From Nitrospirae bacterium CG1_02_44_142 (lineage in GTDB: Bacteria > Nitrospirota > Thermodesulfovibrionia > Thermodesulfovibrionales > UBA1546): 12,959 nt of DNA. Both the position numbers and the translations under genes were made by a program. Every line of letters starts with the position of its first letter. The stretch's first letter is position 1. Below the pieces are notes generated by a model that saw nothing but the letters and a program-made list of their open reading frames with translations, did no database searches and was not told the origin of the DNA. Below, in pieces: positions 6,210 to 12,566 of this stretch. Location: assembly GCA_001871685.1 (NCBI GenBank), contig MNVK01000085.1, positions 1 to 12,959 of the forward strand. Direction: 5' to 3'.

Positions 6210-6632
6210 TTATTGCCCGGCCCAAACAGTCTTCATCTTAAAAGCATAATCAGCATATTCGTCTTTCTTCTTAATCAAAAGCCATTCCTTATCTTTGCCC
6301 TTCATACGCACAAGCGCAAAGACTCCCTTTAATTTATTTCCATTTAAGGCAAACTCAATTCGCCCTTTCTCCACACTTCCCCCGATAAACTTGTAGGTCC
6401 CCTTATCCCATATAACCACCCTGCCCGCGCCGTATTGCCCCTCAGGTATTACCCCTTCAAAAGAGCCGTAAGAAAGCGGATGGTCTTCCACCATTATTGA
6501 AAGCCTCTTGTCAACAGGGTTCATTGACGGCCCCTTCGGCACAGCCCAGGACTTGAGAACGCCGCCTACTTCAAGCCTGAAATCAAAATGCAGGCGGCTT
6601 GCGTGATGCTCTTGCACTGCAAATAGCGGCAT
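6210..6632 (-). CDS. Stand-alone LigD-type DNA 3'-phosphoesterase
   Basis: A 140-residue protein matching the phosphoesterase module of bacterial NHEJ ligase LigD, which trims ribonucleotides and phosphates from DNA 3' ends using a metal ion. Seen: the QEHHASRLHFDFRLEVGG block, SWAVPKGPSMNP, VEDHPLSYGSFEGVIPEGQYG and VVIWDKGTY. With the ATG at 6632 as start, His9, His15, Asp17, Arg19, Lys33, Arg43, Glu49, His51 and Tyr55 fall at a constant offset of 33 from the catalytic residues I recall for Pseudomonas LigD (His42, His48, Asp50, Arg52, Lys66, Arg76, Glu82, His84, Tyr88), so the active site looks complete. ATGs further upstream (6647, 6668) add nothing conserved. TATAAT (6651-6646) ends 13 bases before the chosen ATG and no ribosome site is visible, which suggests a short or missing leader. 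No ligase, polymerase or Ku gene is nearby. Confident of family; repair role inferred. Confidence 0.9.
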   Translation of the reverse strand: MPLFAVQEHHASRLHFDFRLEVGGVLKSWAVPKGPSMNPVDKRLSIMVEDHPLSYGSFEGVIPEGQYGAGRVVIWDKGTYKFIGGSVEKGRIEFALNGNKLKGVFALVRMKGKDKEWLLIKKKDEYADYAFKMKTVWAGQ

Positions 6633-6673
6633 AGCCACAGGATACATTATACAGGATGCAAGACGCAAGTTGA

Positions 6674-6737
6674 GAGCGCTCCAGTTGACTTATAACATGG
6701 CGTTAACTAAAATTATCATTATGCTGCTTTGCGGCAT
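6674..6737 (+). promoter_or_regulatory. Sigma-70 promoter, possible operator and leader hairpin of the NosL-ABC operon
   Basis: TTGACT (6685-6690) and TAAAAT (6708-6713) are separated by exactly 17 bases, a strong consensus-like promoter. The 8-base palindrome GAGCGCTC (6674-6681) lies immediately upstream, in the spacer shared with the divergent phosphoesterase gene. Near the predicted transcript start, ATGCTGC (6721-6727) pairs with GCGGCAT (6731-6737) across TTT: seven pairs including one G-U. A second small stem, CCTG/CAGG, lies at 6751-6764. A clean AAAGGAGG precedes the first start codon. No FNR-type TTGAT-N4-ATCAA site was seen. Confidence 0.7.
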
Positions 6738-6787
6738 AAATTAGGCGCTGCCTGATAAAACAGGTAACATTCTAAAGGAGGCATCCA

Positions 6788-7300
6788 ATGAAAAAATCTT
6801 ATATCTTTATGATTATCCTGCTGTCTTGTCTCTCCATAGCAGGCGCTGCAGCTGCGCAAGATGATGTAAAAAAACACCCCGCGTGTAAATACTGTGGGAT
6901 GGACAGAGAGATGTTCTCTCACAGCAGGGTTTACATAGAATACGATGACGGCACATCGGAAGGAATGTGCAGCATTCACTGCGCAGCCATAGGTTTAGCC
7001 GCAGCAACTGATAAGACTCCAAAAACAATATGGGTCGGAGATTACAACACAAAAAAACTCCTTGACGCCGAAAAGGCATTCTGGGTAATCGGAGGCAGCA
7101 GGCCCGGGGTAATGACAAAGAGGGCCAAATGGGCTTTTGGTAAAAAAGAAGACGCGGAAAAATTTATACAGGAAAACGGCGGCGGTCTTGCAACCTTTGA
7201 TGAGATAATAAAGGCTGCATATGAAGATATGCACCAGGACACACAGATGAGCCGCGATAAAAAGAAGAAGATGCTGCACCATAAAATGATGATGGAGTAG
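6788..7300 (+). CDS. NosL-family periplasmic metal-binding protein 1 with His/Met-rich tail
   Basis: A 170-residue exported protein. Residues 1-23 are a Sec signal (hydrophobic IFMIILLSCLSIAGA, cleavage near AAA-Q). The NosL-type motif CKYCGMD lies at 33-39, followed by YIEYDDGTSEGMCSIHC with Cys61, His64 and Cys65. Known: NosL is a Cu(I) chaperone for nitrous oxide reductase, and CXXCGM is typical of the family. The C-terminal tail MHQDTQM...MLHHKMMME is rich in His and Met, also a copper-friendly composition. AAAGGAGG precedes the ATG. First gene of the plus-strand operon; no nosZ is in the window, so another metalloenzyme client or a storage/sensing role must be considered. An LLSC at 11-14 could imitate a lipobox but would leave too short a signal, so a soluble periplasmic form is preferred. 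Confidence 0.85.
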   Translation: MKKSYIFMIILLSCLSIAGAAAAQDDVKKHPACKYCGMDREMFSHSRVYIEYDDGTSEGMCSIHCAAIGLAAATDKTPKTIWVGDYNTKKLLDAEKAFWVIGGSRPGVMTKRAKWAFGKKEDAEKFIQENGGGLATFDEIIKAAYEDMHQDTQMSRDKKKKMLHHKMMME

Positions 7301-7310
7301 AAACACTAAA

Positions 7311-7480
7311 ATGAGTTATGAGTTATGAGCTGAAAGTTAAGGAATTTGTATTTTGCTTCCCTAAGTCAAGACTCACGGCTCTAAACTCTTAACAATTGGA
7401 GGCTATATGAGACTCTTAAAATGCGCTGCTGTTTTTTTACTCTTTTTTACTCTTAACTCTGAACTCTTAACTCTAAACTC
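7311..7480. repeat. Degenerate heptamer repeats (AACTCNN and its complement) around the 5' end of NosL-like 2
   Basis: Three seven-base units ATGAGTT, ATGAGTT, ATGAGCT run from 7311 to 7331. The opposite-strand form follows as CTCTAAA-CTCTTAA (7379-7392) and again as CTCTTAA-CTCTGAA-CTCTTAA-CTCTAAA-CTC (7450-7480). The last array lies inside the coding region of the second NosL-like gene. The two orientations could form an imperfect hairpin in the RNA between the two genes. Periodicity is exact; biological meaning is unknown. Confidence 0.75.
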
Positions 7481-7898
7481 CTACGCATTTGCAGGAGGGA
7501 AAAAAGCCATAAAACCATCGCAAAAAGACAAATGCCCTGTATGCGGCATGTTTGTGGCAAAATATCCAAACTGGACTGCCTGGATAATATTCAAAAACGG
7601 CTCTTATGTTTTTTTTGACGGCCCGAAGGATATGCTCAAGTATTATCTCAATGTTACAGGATACGACCCTTCCAGAAAATCTTCCGATATACTTTCCGCC
7701 TATGTTACAGAATACTATTCAGCGGAATCAATGCCCGCTGAAAAAATGTTTTTCATTAAGGGAAGCGATATATACGGCCCGATGGGAGATGAACTTATCC
7801 CTGTGGGAACTGAAAACAGGGCAAAGGAATTCATGAAAGACCATAACGGCAAAAAGATTCTCAGATTTAACAAAATTACTCTGGAGGACTTAAAATAG
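7407..7898 (+). CDS. NosL-family periplasmic metal-binding protein 2
   Basis: A 163-residue exported protein with the NosL-type motif CPVCGMFV at 43-50, followed by NWTAWIIFKNGSYVFFDGPKDMLKYY and, later, SAYVTEYYS, KMFFIKGSDIYGPMGDELIP and FMKDHNGKKILRF, the usual order of NosL-like domains. The N-terminus is a signal peptide (LLKCAAVFLLFF, cleavage near AFA-G at 27-30). Residues 15-25 (TLNSELLTLNS) are encoded by a heptamer repeat and put a Glu into a region normally purely hydrophobic, so export efficiency may be affected. It lacks the second Cys/His group and the His/Met tail of the first copy, so the two are not redundant. GGAGG lies four bases before the ATG. It is 106 bases after the first copy and directly abuts the next gene. 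Copper or another soft metal is the likely ligand, by family. Confidence 0.85.
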   Translation: MRLLKCAAVFLLFFTLNSELLTLNSYAFAGGKKAIKPSQKDKCPVCGMFVAKYPNWTAWIIFKNGSYVFFDGPKDMLKYYLNVTGYDPSRKSSDILSAYVTEYYSAESMPAEKMFFIKGSDIYGPMGDELIPVGTENRAKEFMKDHNGKKILRFNKITLEDLK

Positions 7899-8216
7899 TT
7901 GCGTAAATCTACGGCGTTTTTTATCTTTATTACAGCAAATCTTGCAGTTATGGCAGCGCTGTATATACATTCACTAACTGCTGTTTCCAAACACCCTGTC
8001 TTCAAAAAAGAGATTAAAGAAATCGCAGAAAAACTGCGGCTGACAGATTTGGTTCTATCCACAGACGCCCGTTATACAAGGCATCCGAGCCAGGCAGACC
8101 TGTTCTCAGCGTTTCAGGATTTCCCCGGCTCCATAGAACACTTTCCGACAGGCTCGGTCATCCCTCCGCCTGATTTCAGTTATATGCGGACAGAGATTAG
8201 GATATATGGCAATTAA
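7899..8216 (+). CDS. Small membrane-anchored protein of unknown function
   Basis: A 105-residue protein starting at a TTG directly after the preceding stop, with GGAGG (7884-7888) about ten bases upstream; its end overlaps the permease start by 11 bases. Residues 7-28 form one membrane helix or uncleaved signal (FFIFITANLAVMAALYIHSL). The rest, probably periplasmic, contains LTDLVLSTDARYTRHPSQ, then LFSAFQDFPGSIEHFPTGS and a PPP turn. I do not recognise a named domain. I have the impression that the ARYTRHPS...EHFPTGS pattern recurs in proteins next to ABC permeases of this kind, but this was not checked. Position and overlap show it is part of the NosL-ABC operon; a periplasmic adaptor or assembly subunit is a guess. 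His, Arg and aromatic residues could bind a ligand, but no Cys is present after the helix. Confidence 0.75.
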   Translation: MRKSTAFFIFITANLAVMAALYIHSLTAVSKHPVFKKEIKEIAEKLRLTDLVLSTDARYTRHPSQADLFSAFQDFPGSIEHFPTGSVIPPPDFSYMRTEIRIYGN

Positions 8217-9384
8217 CAAACACAAAAACATTCTGGATTATACACTCCAGTCGCTTTTAAGGAGAAAGTTCAAAAACACAGGGATTATTTTGGTTTTCAC
8301 CTTTATAATTTTTGCAGTCAGTTCTATTATCCTTCTTTCGTATTCGCTTAAGAAAGAGGCGGGGATGCTGCTTAAATATTCTCCTGAAATTATTGTGCAG
8401 AAGATACTTGCGGGAAGACATGAACTTATATCTACAAAGATAAAGAATGAAATTATGGGAATCCCGGGCGTATCAAAGGTTGAACCGCGTTACTGGGGCT
8501 ACTACTACGATTCAGGAGTCCGGGCAAATTACACAATCATCGGCATAGGCGTTAGTGGAATAGAAAATAACAGGCTCATAAAAGGCCGCATGCCGTCCGC
8601 TAACGAAAAAAATGCCGCCGCAATCGGCAGGGAAATTGCGGATGCAAGAATTATAAAAAAGGATATAGGAGACAGCCTGAACCTTCAGAATTCCGAAGGC
8701 AGATGGATGGAATTTAAGATTGTCGGCATCTTTGAATCCGACTCGGAGATATTGACGGCAGACCTCATTATAATAAGCGAAAGCGCTTTTAAATCGCTGG
8801 TTGGAATGCCTGAAGACACTGCGACAGACCTTGCAGTGCGCGTGGCTAATGAGACGGAAATTCCCACCGCCGCCAGAAAAATAAAAGAGCTATTCCCTTA
8901 TTCCCGCCCTATTCTCAGAGATGAGGTTATCAGAACCTATGATGCTGTCTTTGGATGGAGGAGCGGATTAATACTGGCAATGTTTGCAGGCGCCTTGGCG
9001 GCTTTTATCATACTGGCGTGGGACAAGGCAACAGGACTCAGCGCGGAAGAAAAACAGGAGATAGGCATTCTAAAGGCAATAGGCTGGGAAACTTCCGATA
9101 TCCTGGAGATGAAATTCTGGGAAGGACTTGTCATCTCACTGACTTCTTTTATGTGCGGCTTAATTTTAGCTTATCTGCATATATTTTTACTGGATGGATT
9201 TTTATTCGCTCCGGCATTAAAGGGCTGGTCCGTAATCTATCCTCACTTCAACCTTGCCCCATTCATAGATTTTTATCAGATTGCAATACTTATGGCAATA
9301 ACTGTCCTGCCTTATATCGCATCAACGATTATTCCTTCATGGAAGGCTTCGATCACAGACCCCGATACTGTAATGAGGGGATAG
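8206..9384 (+). CDS. MacB/FtsX-type ABC transporter permease 2
   Basis: A 392-residue inner-membrane permease. TM1 lies at about 26-47 after a basic start (LQSLLRRKFKN); a periplasmic domain spans about 48-250; three helices follow near 253-272, 306-330 and 356-376. The coupling segment EEKQEIGILKAIGWETSDI (281-299) and the terminal WKASITDPDTVMRG are standard for MacB/LolCE-type subunits. The periplasmic part contains PGVSKVEPRYWGYYYDSGV and lacks the Cys pair of the permease at 3643-4848, so the two are different subfamilies. It overlaps the small membrane protein by 11 bases and ends two bases before its ATPase. Such permeases commonly move lipoproteins or small molecules from the inner membrane or periplasm, or transmit force to periplasmic partners; with two NosL-like proteins upstream, metal delivery is a reasonable inference. 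Confidence 0.9.
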   Translation: MAINKHKNILDYTLQSLLRRKFKNTGIILVFTFIIFAVSSIILLSYSLKKEAGMLLKYSPEIIVQKILAGRHELISTKIKNEIMGIPGVSKVEPRYWGYYYDSGVRANYTIIGIGVSGIENNRLIKGRMPSANEKNAAAIGREIADARIIKKDIGDSLNLQNSEGRWMEFKIVGIFESDSEILTADLIIISESAFKSLVGMPEDTATDLAVRVANETEIPTAARKIKELFPYSRPILRDEVIRTYDAVFGWRSGLILAMFAGALAAFIILAWDKATGLSAEEKQEIGILKAIGWETSDILEMKFWEGLVISLTSFMCGLILAYLHIFLLDGFLFAPALKGWSVIYPHFNLAPFIDFYQIAILMAITVLPYIASTIIPSWKASITDPDTVMRG

Positions 9385-9386
9385 GC

Positions 9387-10073
9387 ATGATAAAAACAGA
9401 AAATATTACAAAAGATTTCAATAAGGGCATGCGTGATGAGGTCACTGCGGTAAAGGATGTATCCATAGAAATAAATAAGGGGGATTTTGCGGTGCTAAAG
9501 GGCCCGAGCGGGTCAGGTAAAACAACCCTATTATCACTCATCGGATGTATGAGCAGGCCTACATCGGGCAGAGTGCTAGTTGAAAACAGAGACGTCTCCC
9601 GTCTGCCTGAAAGGTTTATGACTAAGGTCAGAAGAAACACCTTCGGATTCATATTCCAGCAGTTTCATCTTATTAAAGGGCTTACTGTAAGCGACAACGT
9701 AATGCTTCCGCTTTATCCCACCGATATAACACCCTCAGAGTTGAGAAAAAGGGCAGAGGATATATTGAACACTCTCGGCATGTCCGATAGAAAGAAATTC
9801 CAGGTTCAGAAACTCTCCGGGGGTGAACAGCAGAGAACAGCAATTGCAAGGGCGCTCATAAATAATCCTGCAATAATTCTCGCTGATGAACCGACCGCGC
9901 ACCTGGACACGCATCTTTCAGAAGAATTCCTATCCATAATGAGAAATCTGCAGCAGCAGGGCAAGACAATTGTAATAGCAACTCACGACCCGCTTGTCTA
10001 TGAAAAAGAATATGTAAATCTTTACATTGAAATGAGAGATGGAATGGTCAGGGGAGCGGGAAGAAAGCATTAA
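9387..10073 (+). CDS. ABC transporter ATP-binding protein 2 (LolD/MacB type)
   Basis: A 228-residue ATPase. Motifs: Walker A GPSGSGKTT (39-47), Q-loop Gln91 in FIFQQFHLI, signature LSGGEQQR (143-150), Walker B IILADEPTAHLD (163-174) and switch His200 in ATHD. All catalytic elements are present. The frame is open far upstream into the permease gene, but the ATG at 9387 is preferred: GAGGGG precedes it by about seven bases, family homology begins there (MIKTENITKDF), and it is only two bases after the permease stop. It differs clearly from the ATPase at 2319-2984 (AHLD instead of GDLD, longer insert after the A-loop), so each permease has its own motor. It drives the permease at 8206-9384. Confidence 0.93.
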   Translation: MIKTENITKDFNKGMRDEVTAVKDVSIEINKGDFAVLKGPSGSGKTTLLSLIGCMSRPTSGRVLVENRDVSRLPERFMTKVRRNTFGFIFQQFHLIKGLTVSDNVMLPLYPTDITPSELRKRAEDILNTLGMSDRKKFQVQKLSGGEQQRTAIARALINNPAIILADEPTAHLDTHLSEEFLSIMRNLQQQGKTIVIATHDPLVYEKEYVNLYIEMRDGMVRGAGRKH

Positions 10074-10095
10074 GAATTAGGAGTTGGGGGAAAAG

Positions 10096-11097
10096 ATGTT
10101 TTTGCATCCAGGCATTATTGCATTGACTTTAGGTTCGGTGATTGTGCTCCTTCTCGTCTTTTTTGCCTCAGCGCTCGGCATAAAGATAATTCGGCGGTGG
10201 GACATAAAGAGCAGTTCGGAAGAGCAGCTTATGCTTGAAAGAAAGACATATCTCGTATCAACGCTGGTGCAATATGCGCTGCTGTTTGAAGTTGTCTCTA
10301 TTTTTCTGTTTATATATACCGCGGAAGATATTCACACGCTTCTTGCAGGCGCAATGTGCGCAACAGGCTCGCTGAATGCAAACCCTTTTGGTTTTCCCGC
10401 CCTTTATGCAAAGATTGCTGTATTTTTTACCGCCGCTTCATGGATTGCTGTAAACCATCTGGACAACAAGGCAGAGGACTATCCCTTGATAAAGATGAAA
10501 TACAAACTGCTGCTCGCAGCGCTTGTATTGCTGATAACGGAATTCATCCTCCAGTTTCTATATTTCCTTAAAATAGAGCCAGATGTAATTACATCCTGCT
10601 GCGGAGTTATGTTCAGTGAGAAAGGCAAAGGCATTGCAAGCTCTCTCGCTTCCTTTCCGCCTCTGCCCGCTATGATACTTTTTTATTCCCTGTTTGCCGT
10701 TACAACAGCAACCGGAGCAGCGGCGTATAAACAACAAAGAAAACCGTTTACATATCTGCTCTCAATATTTACTTTTATGTTTTTTATTTTTTCTATTGCG
10801 GCAATCATCTCATTCATCTCGCTCTATTTTTACCAGCTTCCAACCCATCACTGCCCCTTTGACATCCTGCAGAAGGAATACTACTACATAGGGTATCCGC
10901 TTTACGCATTTCTTTTCGCAGGAAGTTTTCTGGGAATAATGGCCGGAGTTGTTGAGCGCTTCAAAAAAATTCCTTCAATGAACAGAATAATACCGGCGGC
11001 GCAAAAGAGATGGGCGCTTTATTCTATTATATTCCTCACAATATTCACTCTTATTGCATCGGCCCCGATAATCCTGCTGCCGTTCAGGCTGTATTAA
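10096..11097 (+). CDS. Eight-helix membrane protein with Cys/His motifs, unknown function
   Basis: A 333-residue polytopic protein, not recognised as a named family. Predicted helices lie near 7-29, 53-75, 104-122, 138-158, 190-210, 219-246, 266-288 and 308-329. Loops carry a notable set of polar motifs: MCATGSLNANPFGFP (87-101, Cys88), TSCCGVMFSEKG (167-178, Cys168-Cys169) and PTHHCPFDILQKEYYY (249-264, His251, His252, Cys253). These would suit metal or haem binding, or disulfide chemistry at the outer face of the membrane. The ATG at 10096 is chosen over an in-frame TTG at 10084 because GGGGG sits five bases upstream of it. It follows the ATPase by 22 bases and is the last gene of the NosL-ABC operon. 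Inference: the membrane partner that receives metal or thiols from the NosL-like proteins. A quinone- or haem-linked subunit is the main alternative. Confidence 0.8.
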   Translation: MFLHPGIIALTLGSVIVLLLVFFASALGIKIIRRWDIKSSSEEQLMLERKTYLVSTLVQYALLFEVVSIFLFIYTAEDIHTLLAGAMCATGSLNANPFGFPALYAKIAVFFTAASWIAVNHLDNKAEDYPLIKMKYKLLLAALVLLITEFILQFLYFLKIEPDVITSCCGVMFSEKGKGIASSLASFPPLPAMILFYSLFAVTTATGAAAYKQQRKPFTYLLSIFTFMFFIFSIAAIISFISLYFYQLPTHHCPFDILQKEYYYIGYPLYAFLFAGSFLGIMAGVVERFKKIPSMNRIIPAAQKRWALYSIIFLTIFTLIASAPIILLPFRLY

Positions 11098-11101
11098 TTA
11101 A

Positions 11102-11142
11102 TTGAATTTATTTGTGCTTTCTGGTATAATTTTCACATTTGT
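11102..11142 (+). promoter_or_regulatory. Extended -10 promoter of scpB, almost no leader
   Basis: TTGAAT (11102-11107) and TATAAT (11125-11130) are 17 bases apart, and TGG directly before TATAAT makes an extended -10. Transcription should begin near 11136-11138, only about six bases before the scpB ATG at 11143, and no Shine-Dalgarno is present. The message is therefore probably leaderless. This promoter separates scpB from the NosL-ABC operon, whose last stop is 45 bases upstream with no terminator visible. Confidence 0.75.
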
Positions 11143-11673
11143 ATGGAAGACAGAGATAAGAAACATTTACTTGAAGCAATTCTTTTTCTCTCAGGCGAGC
11201 CTGTAACGCTGTCGTCCTTGAAAGACGTTGCGGAGATGCAGGACGCTGAACTCAAAAAACTTATGGATGAACTTATGACAGACTACAGAGAAAGAAACGG
11301 AGGCGTCCTTATTGCCGAGATAGCCAACGGCTACCAGATGATAACAAACACTGTATATGCCCCGTGGCTGAAGAAATTCAGGGTCAAGAGCGCCCTGACA
11401 AAACTTTCAGCGTCAGCCCTTGAGACACTTGCAATAATCGCATACAGACAGCCTATTATCAAGACCGAGATAGAACAATTAAGAAGCGTAAATTCAGACG
11501 GAGTTGTAAAAACGCTGCTTGACAGAAAACTGGTAAAGATACTCGGGAAAAAAGAAGCTCCGGGCAGACCGCTGCTTTACGGAACGACAAAAGAGTTTCT
11601 CCAGTATTTTGGGTTAAAAGACCTGACAGAGCTTCCCACCCTTAGAGATATTGAAAGGGAAGAGGCAGCCTGA
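11143..11673 (+). CDS. scpB: Segregation and condensation protein B
   Basis: A 176-residue ScpB, the winged-helix subunit that with ScpA (kleisin) bridges SMC heads in the bacterial condensin complex. Seen: the N-terminal LLEAILFLSGEPVTLSSL (residues 9-26), GGVLIAEIANGYQM (53-66), the highly conserved LSASALETLAIIAYRQPIIKTEIEQ (93-117), VNSDGVVKTLLDRKLVKILGKKEAPGRPLLYGTT and a final LPTL. Length is normal. scpA, which usually stands directly upstream, is missing here: the preceding gene belongs to the NosL-ABC set. It has its own promoter and apparently a leaderless start. The LysM-NlpC gene follows after 16 bases and is probably cotranscribed. Confidence 0.95.
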   Translation: MEDRDKKHLLEAILFLSGEPVTLSSLKDVAEMQDAELKKLMDELMTDYRERNGGVLIAEIANGYQMITNTVYAPWLKKFRVKSALTKLSASALETLAIIAYRQPIIKTEIEQLRSVNSDGVVKTLLDRKLVKILGKKEAPGRPLLYGTTKEFLQYFGLKDLTELPTLRDIEREEAA

Positions 11674-11689
11674 TGACAGGAGGAATAAT

Positions 11690-12541
11690 ATGAAAAGATT
11701 TTGTCTTGCTGCCGCAATATTCTTAATCTTCTCACCGTATGCACATGCAGATGTGACATACACAATAAAAAAAGGCGACACACTTTCCAGAGTCTCAAAA
11801 AAATTCAAGGTCAGCGCTAAAGAAATCCGCAGCCTTAATAATCTTAAAAAATCGGCAAGGCTTAAAATAGGCAAAACCTTAACAGTCAAGAAGACAGGAC
11901 CGAAGACTTATACAGTCAAAAAAGGCGACAGCATTAACAAGATTGCAAAGAAATTCAATATTGACGCTGAGGAACTGAAAGACATTAATCTGCTTAATTC
12001 TGATTCCTTAAAGCGCGGACAGAAACTCCTCCTTGAAGCTCAACCTGAACCTGAAACTGAAACTGCAAAAATAAACTTGGAAGATGAGATAAAGGATATC
12101 TCGGAATCAGAAGAAATTGCCGAGATGAGCACAAAAGACCGGGTTATATTATTCGCAAAAAAATTTATTAATATCCCGTATAAATTCGGCGGCAGCAGCA
12201 TTATGGGCATTGACTGTTCAGCATACGTCCAGAAGGTTTACAGCATTATCGGGATAAACCTTCCGCGTTCGGCAAGGCTTCAGTTCAAAGAAGGAGAAGT
12301 CGTTGACCGGGATTCTCTCTCTATCGGCGACCTTGTATTTTTCAAAACTTATGCCTCATTTCCTTCTCATGTGGGTATATATCTCGGGAATGATCTTTTC
12401 ATACATGCGTCTTCAAAAAACAAAAAAGTCAGTATAGACAGCCTTAAAACTCCATACTACTTCAAGAGGTTTATAGGCGGAAAACGTTTCATCATAGACA
12501 ATGCGGAAATAGAAATAACAAAACAACTCAACGAAGGATAG
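11690..12541 (+). CDS. LysM-NlpC/P60 peptidoglycan endopeptidase
   Basis: A 283-residue secreted cell-wall hydrolase. Residues 1-20 are a Sec signal ending AHA, giving a mature start at DVTYTIKKGD. Two LysM domains, which bind glycan strands, lie at 23-66 (YTIKKGDTLSRVSKKFKVS) and 73-115 (YTVKKGDSINKIAKKFNID). A Glu/Pro-rich linker (117-145) leads to an NlpC/P60 domain (about 150-270), which cleaves D-Glu-diaminopimelate stem-peptide bonds. Its catalytic set is visible: Cys176 in GIDCSAYVQ, His227 in SHVGIYLG and His239 in FIHASSKNK. The ATG at 11690 is used because AGGAGG lies six bases before it and the signal begins there; an in-frame upstream ATG at 11651 lies inside scpB. Likely role: peptidoglycan remodelling in growth or division. 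The pairing with scpB may just reflect cotranscription. Confidence 0.93.
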   Translation: MKRFCLAAAIFLIFSPYAHADVTYTIKKGDTLSRVSKKFKVSAKEIRSLNNLKKSARLKIGKTLTVKKTGPKTYTVKKGDSINKIAKKFNIDAEELKDINLLNSDSLKRGQKLLLEAQPEPETETAKINLEDEIKDISESEEIAEMSTKDRVILFAKKFINIPYKFGGSSIMGIDCSAYVQKVYSIIGINLPRSARLQFKEGEVVDRDSLSIGDLVFFKTYASFPSHVGIYLGNDLFIHASSKNKKVSIDSLKTPYYFKRFIGGKRFIIDNAEIEITKQLNEG

Positions 12542-12566
12542 CCTCACTGCCAAACTATGCCATTTT

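Noticed and set aside
6669..6674. A -35 box for the phosphoesterase promoter
   Set aside because: The sequence at the right spacing (CTCAAC) is a poor match; only the TATAAT is convincing, so no separate promoter feature is listed.
8955..9386. Upstream extension of the second ATPase frame
   Set aside because: It overlaps the permease gene in another frame, has no family similarity, and a good ribosome site supports the start at 9387.
10084..10095. TTG start four codons earlier for the eight-helix protein
   Set aside because: The GGGGG ribosome site lies between this TTG and the ATG at 10096, so it can only serve the ATG.
6788..11097. Calling the plus-strand cluster a nos (nitrous oxide reduction) operon
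   Set aside because: Only NosL-type proteins match; nosZ, nosR, nosD and an ABC-2 NosY are missing, and the permease is of MacB type.
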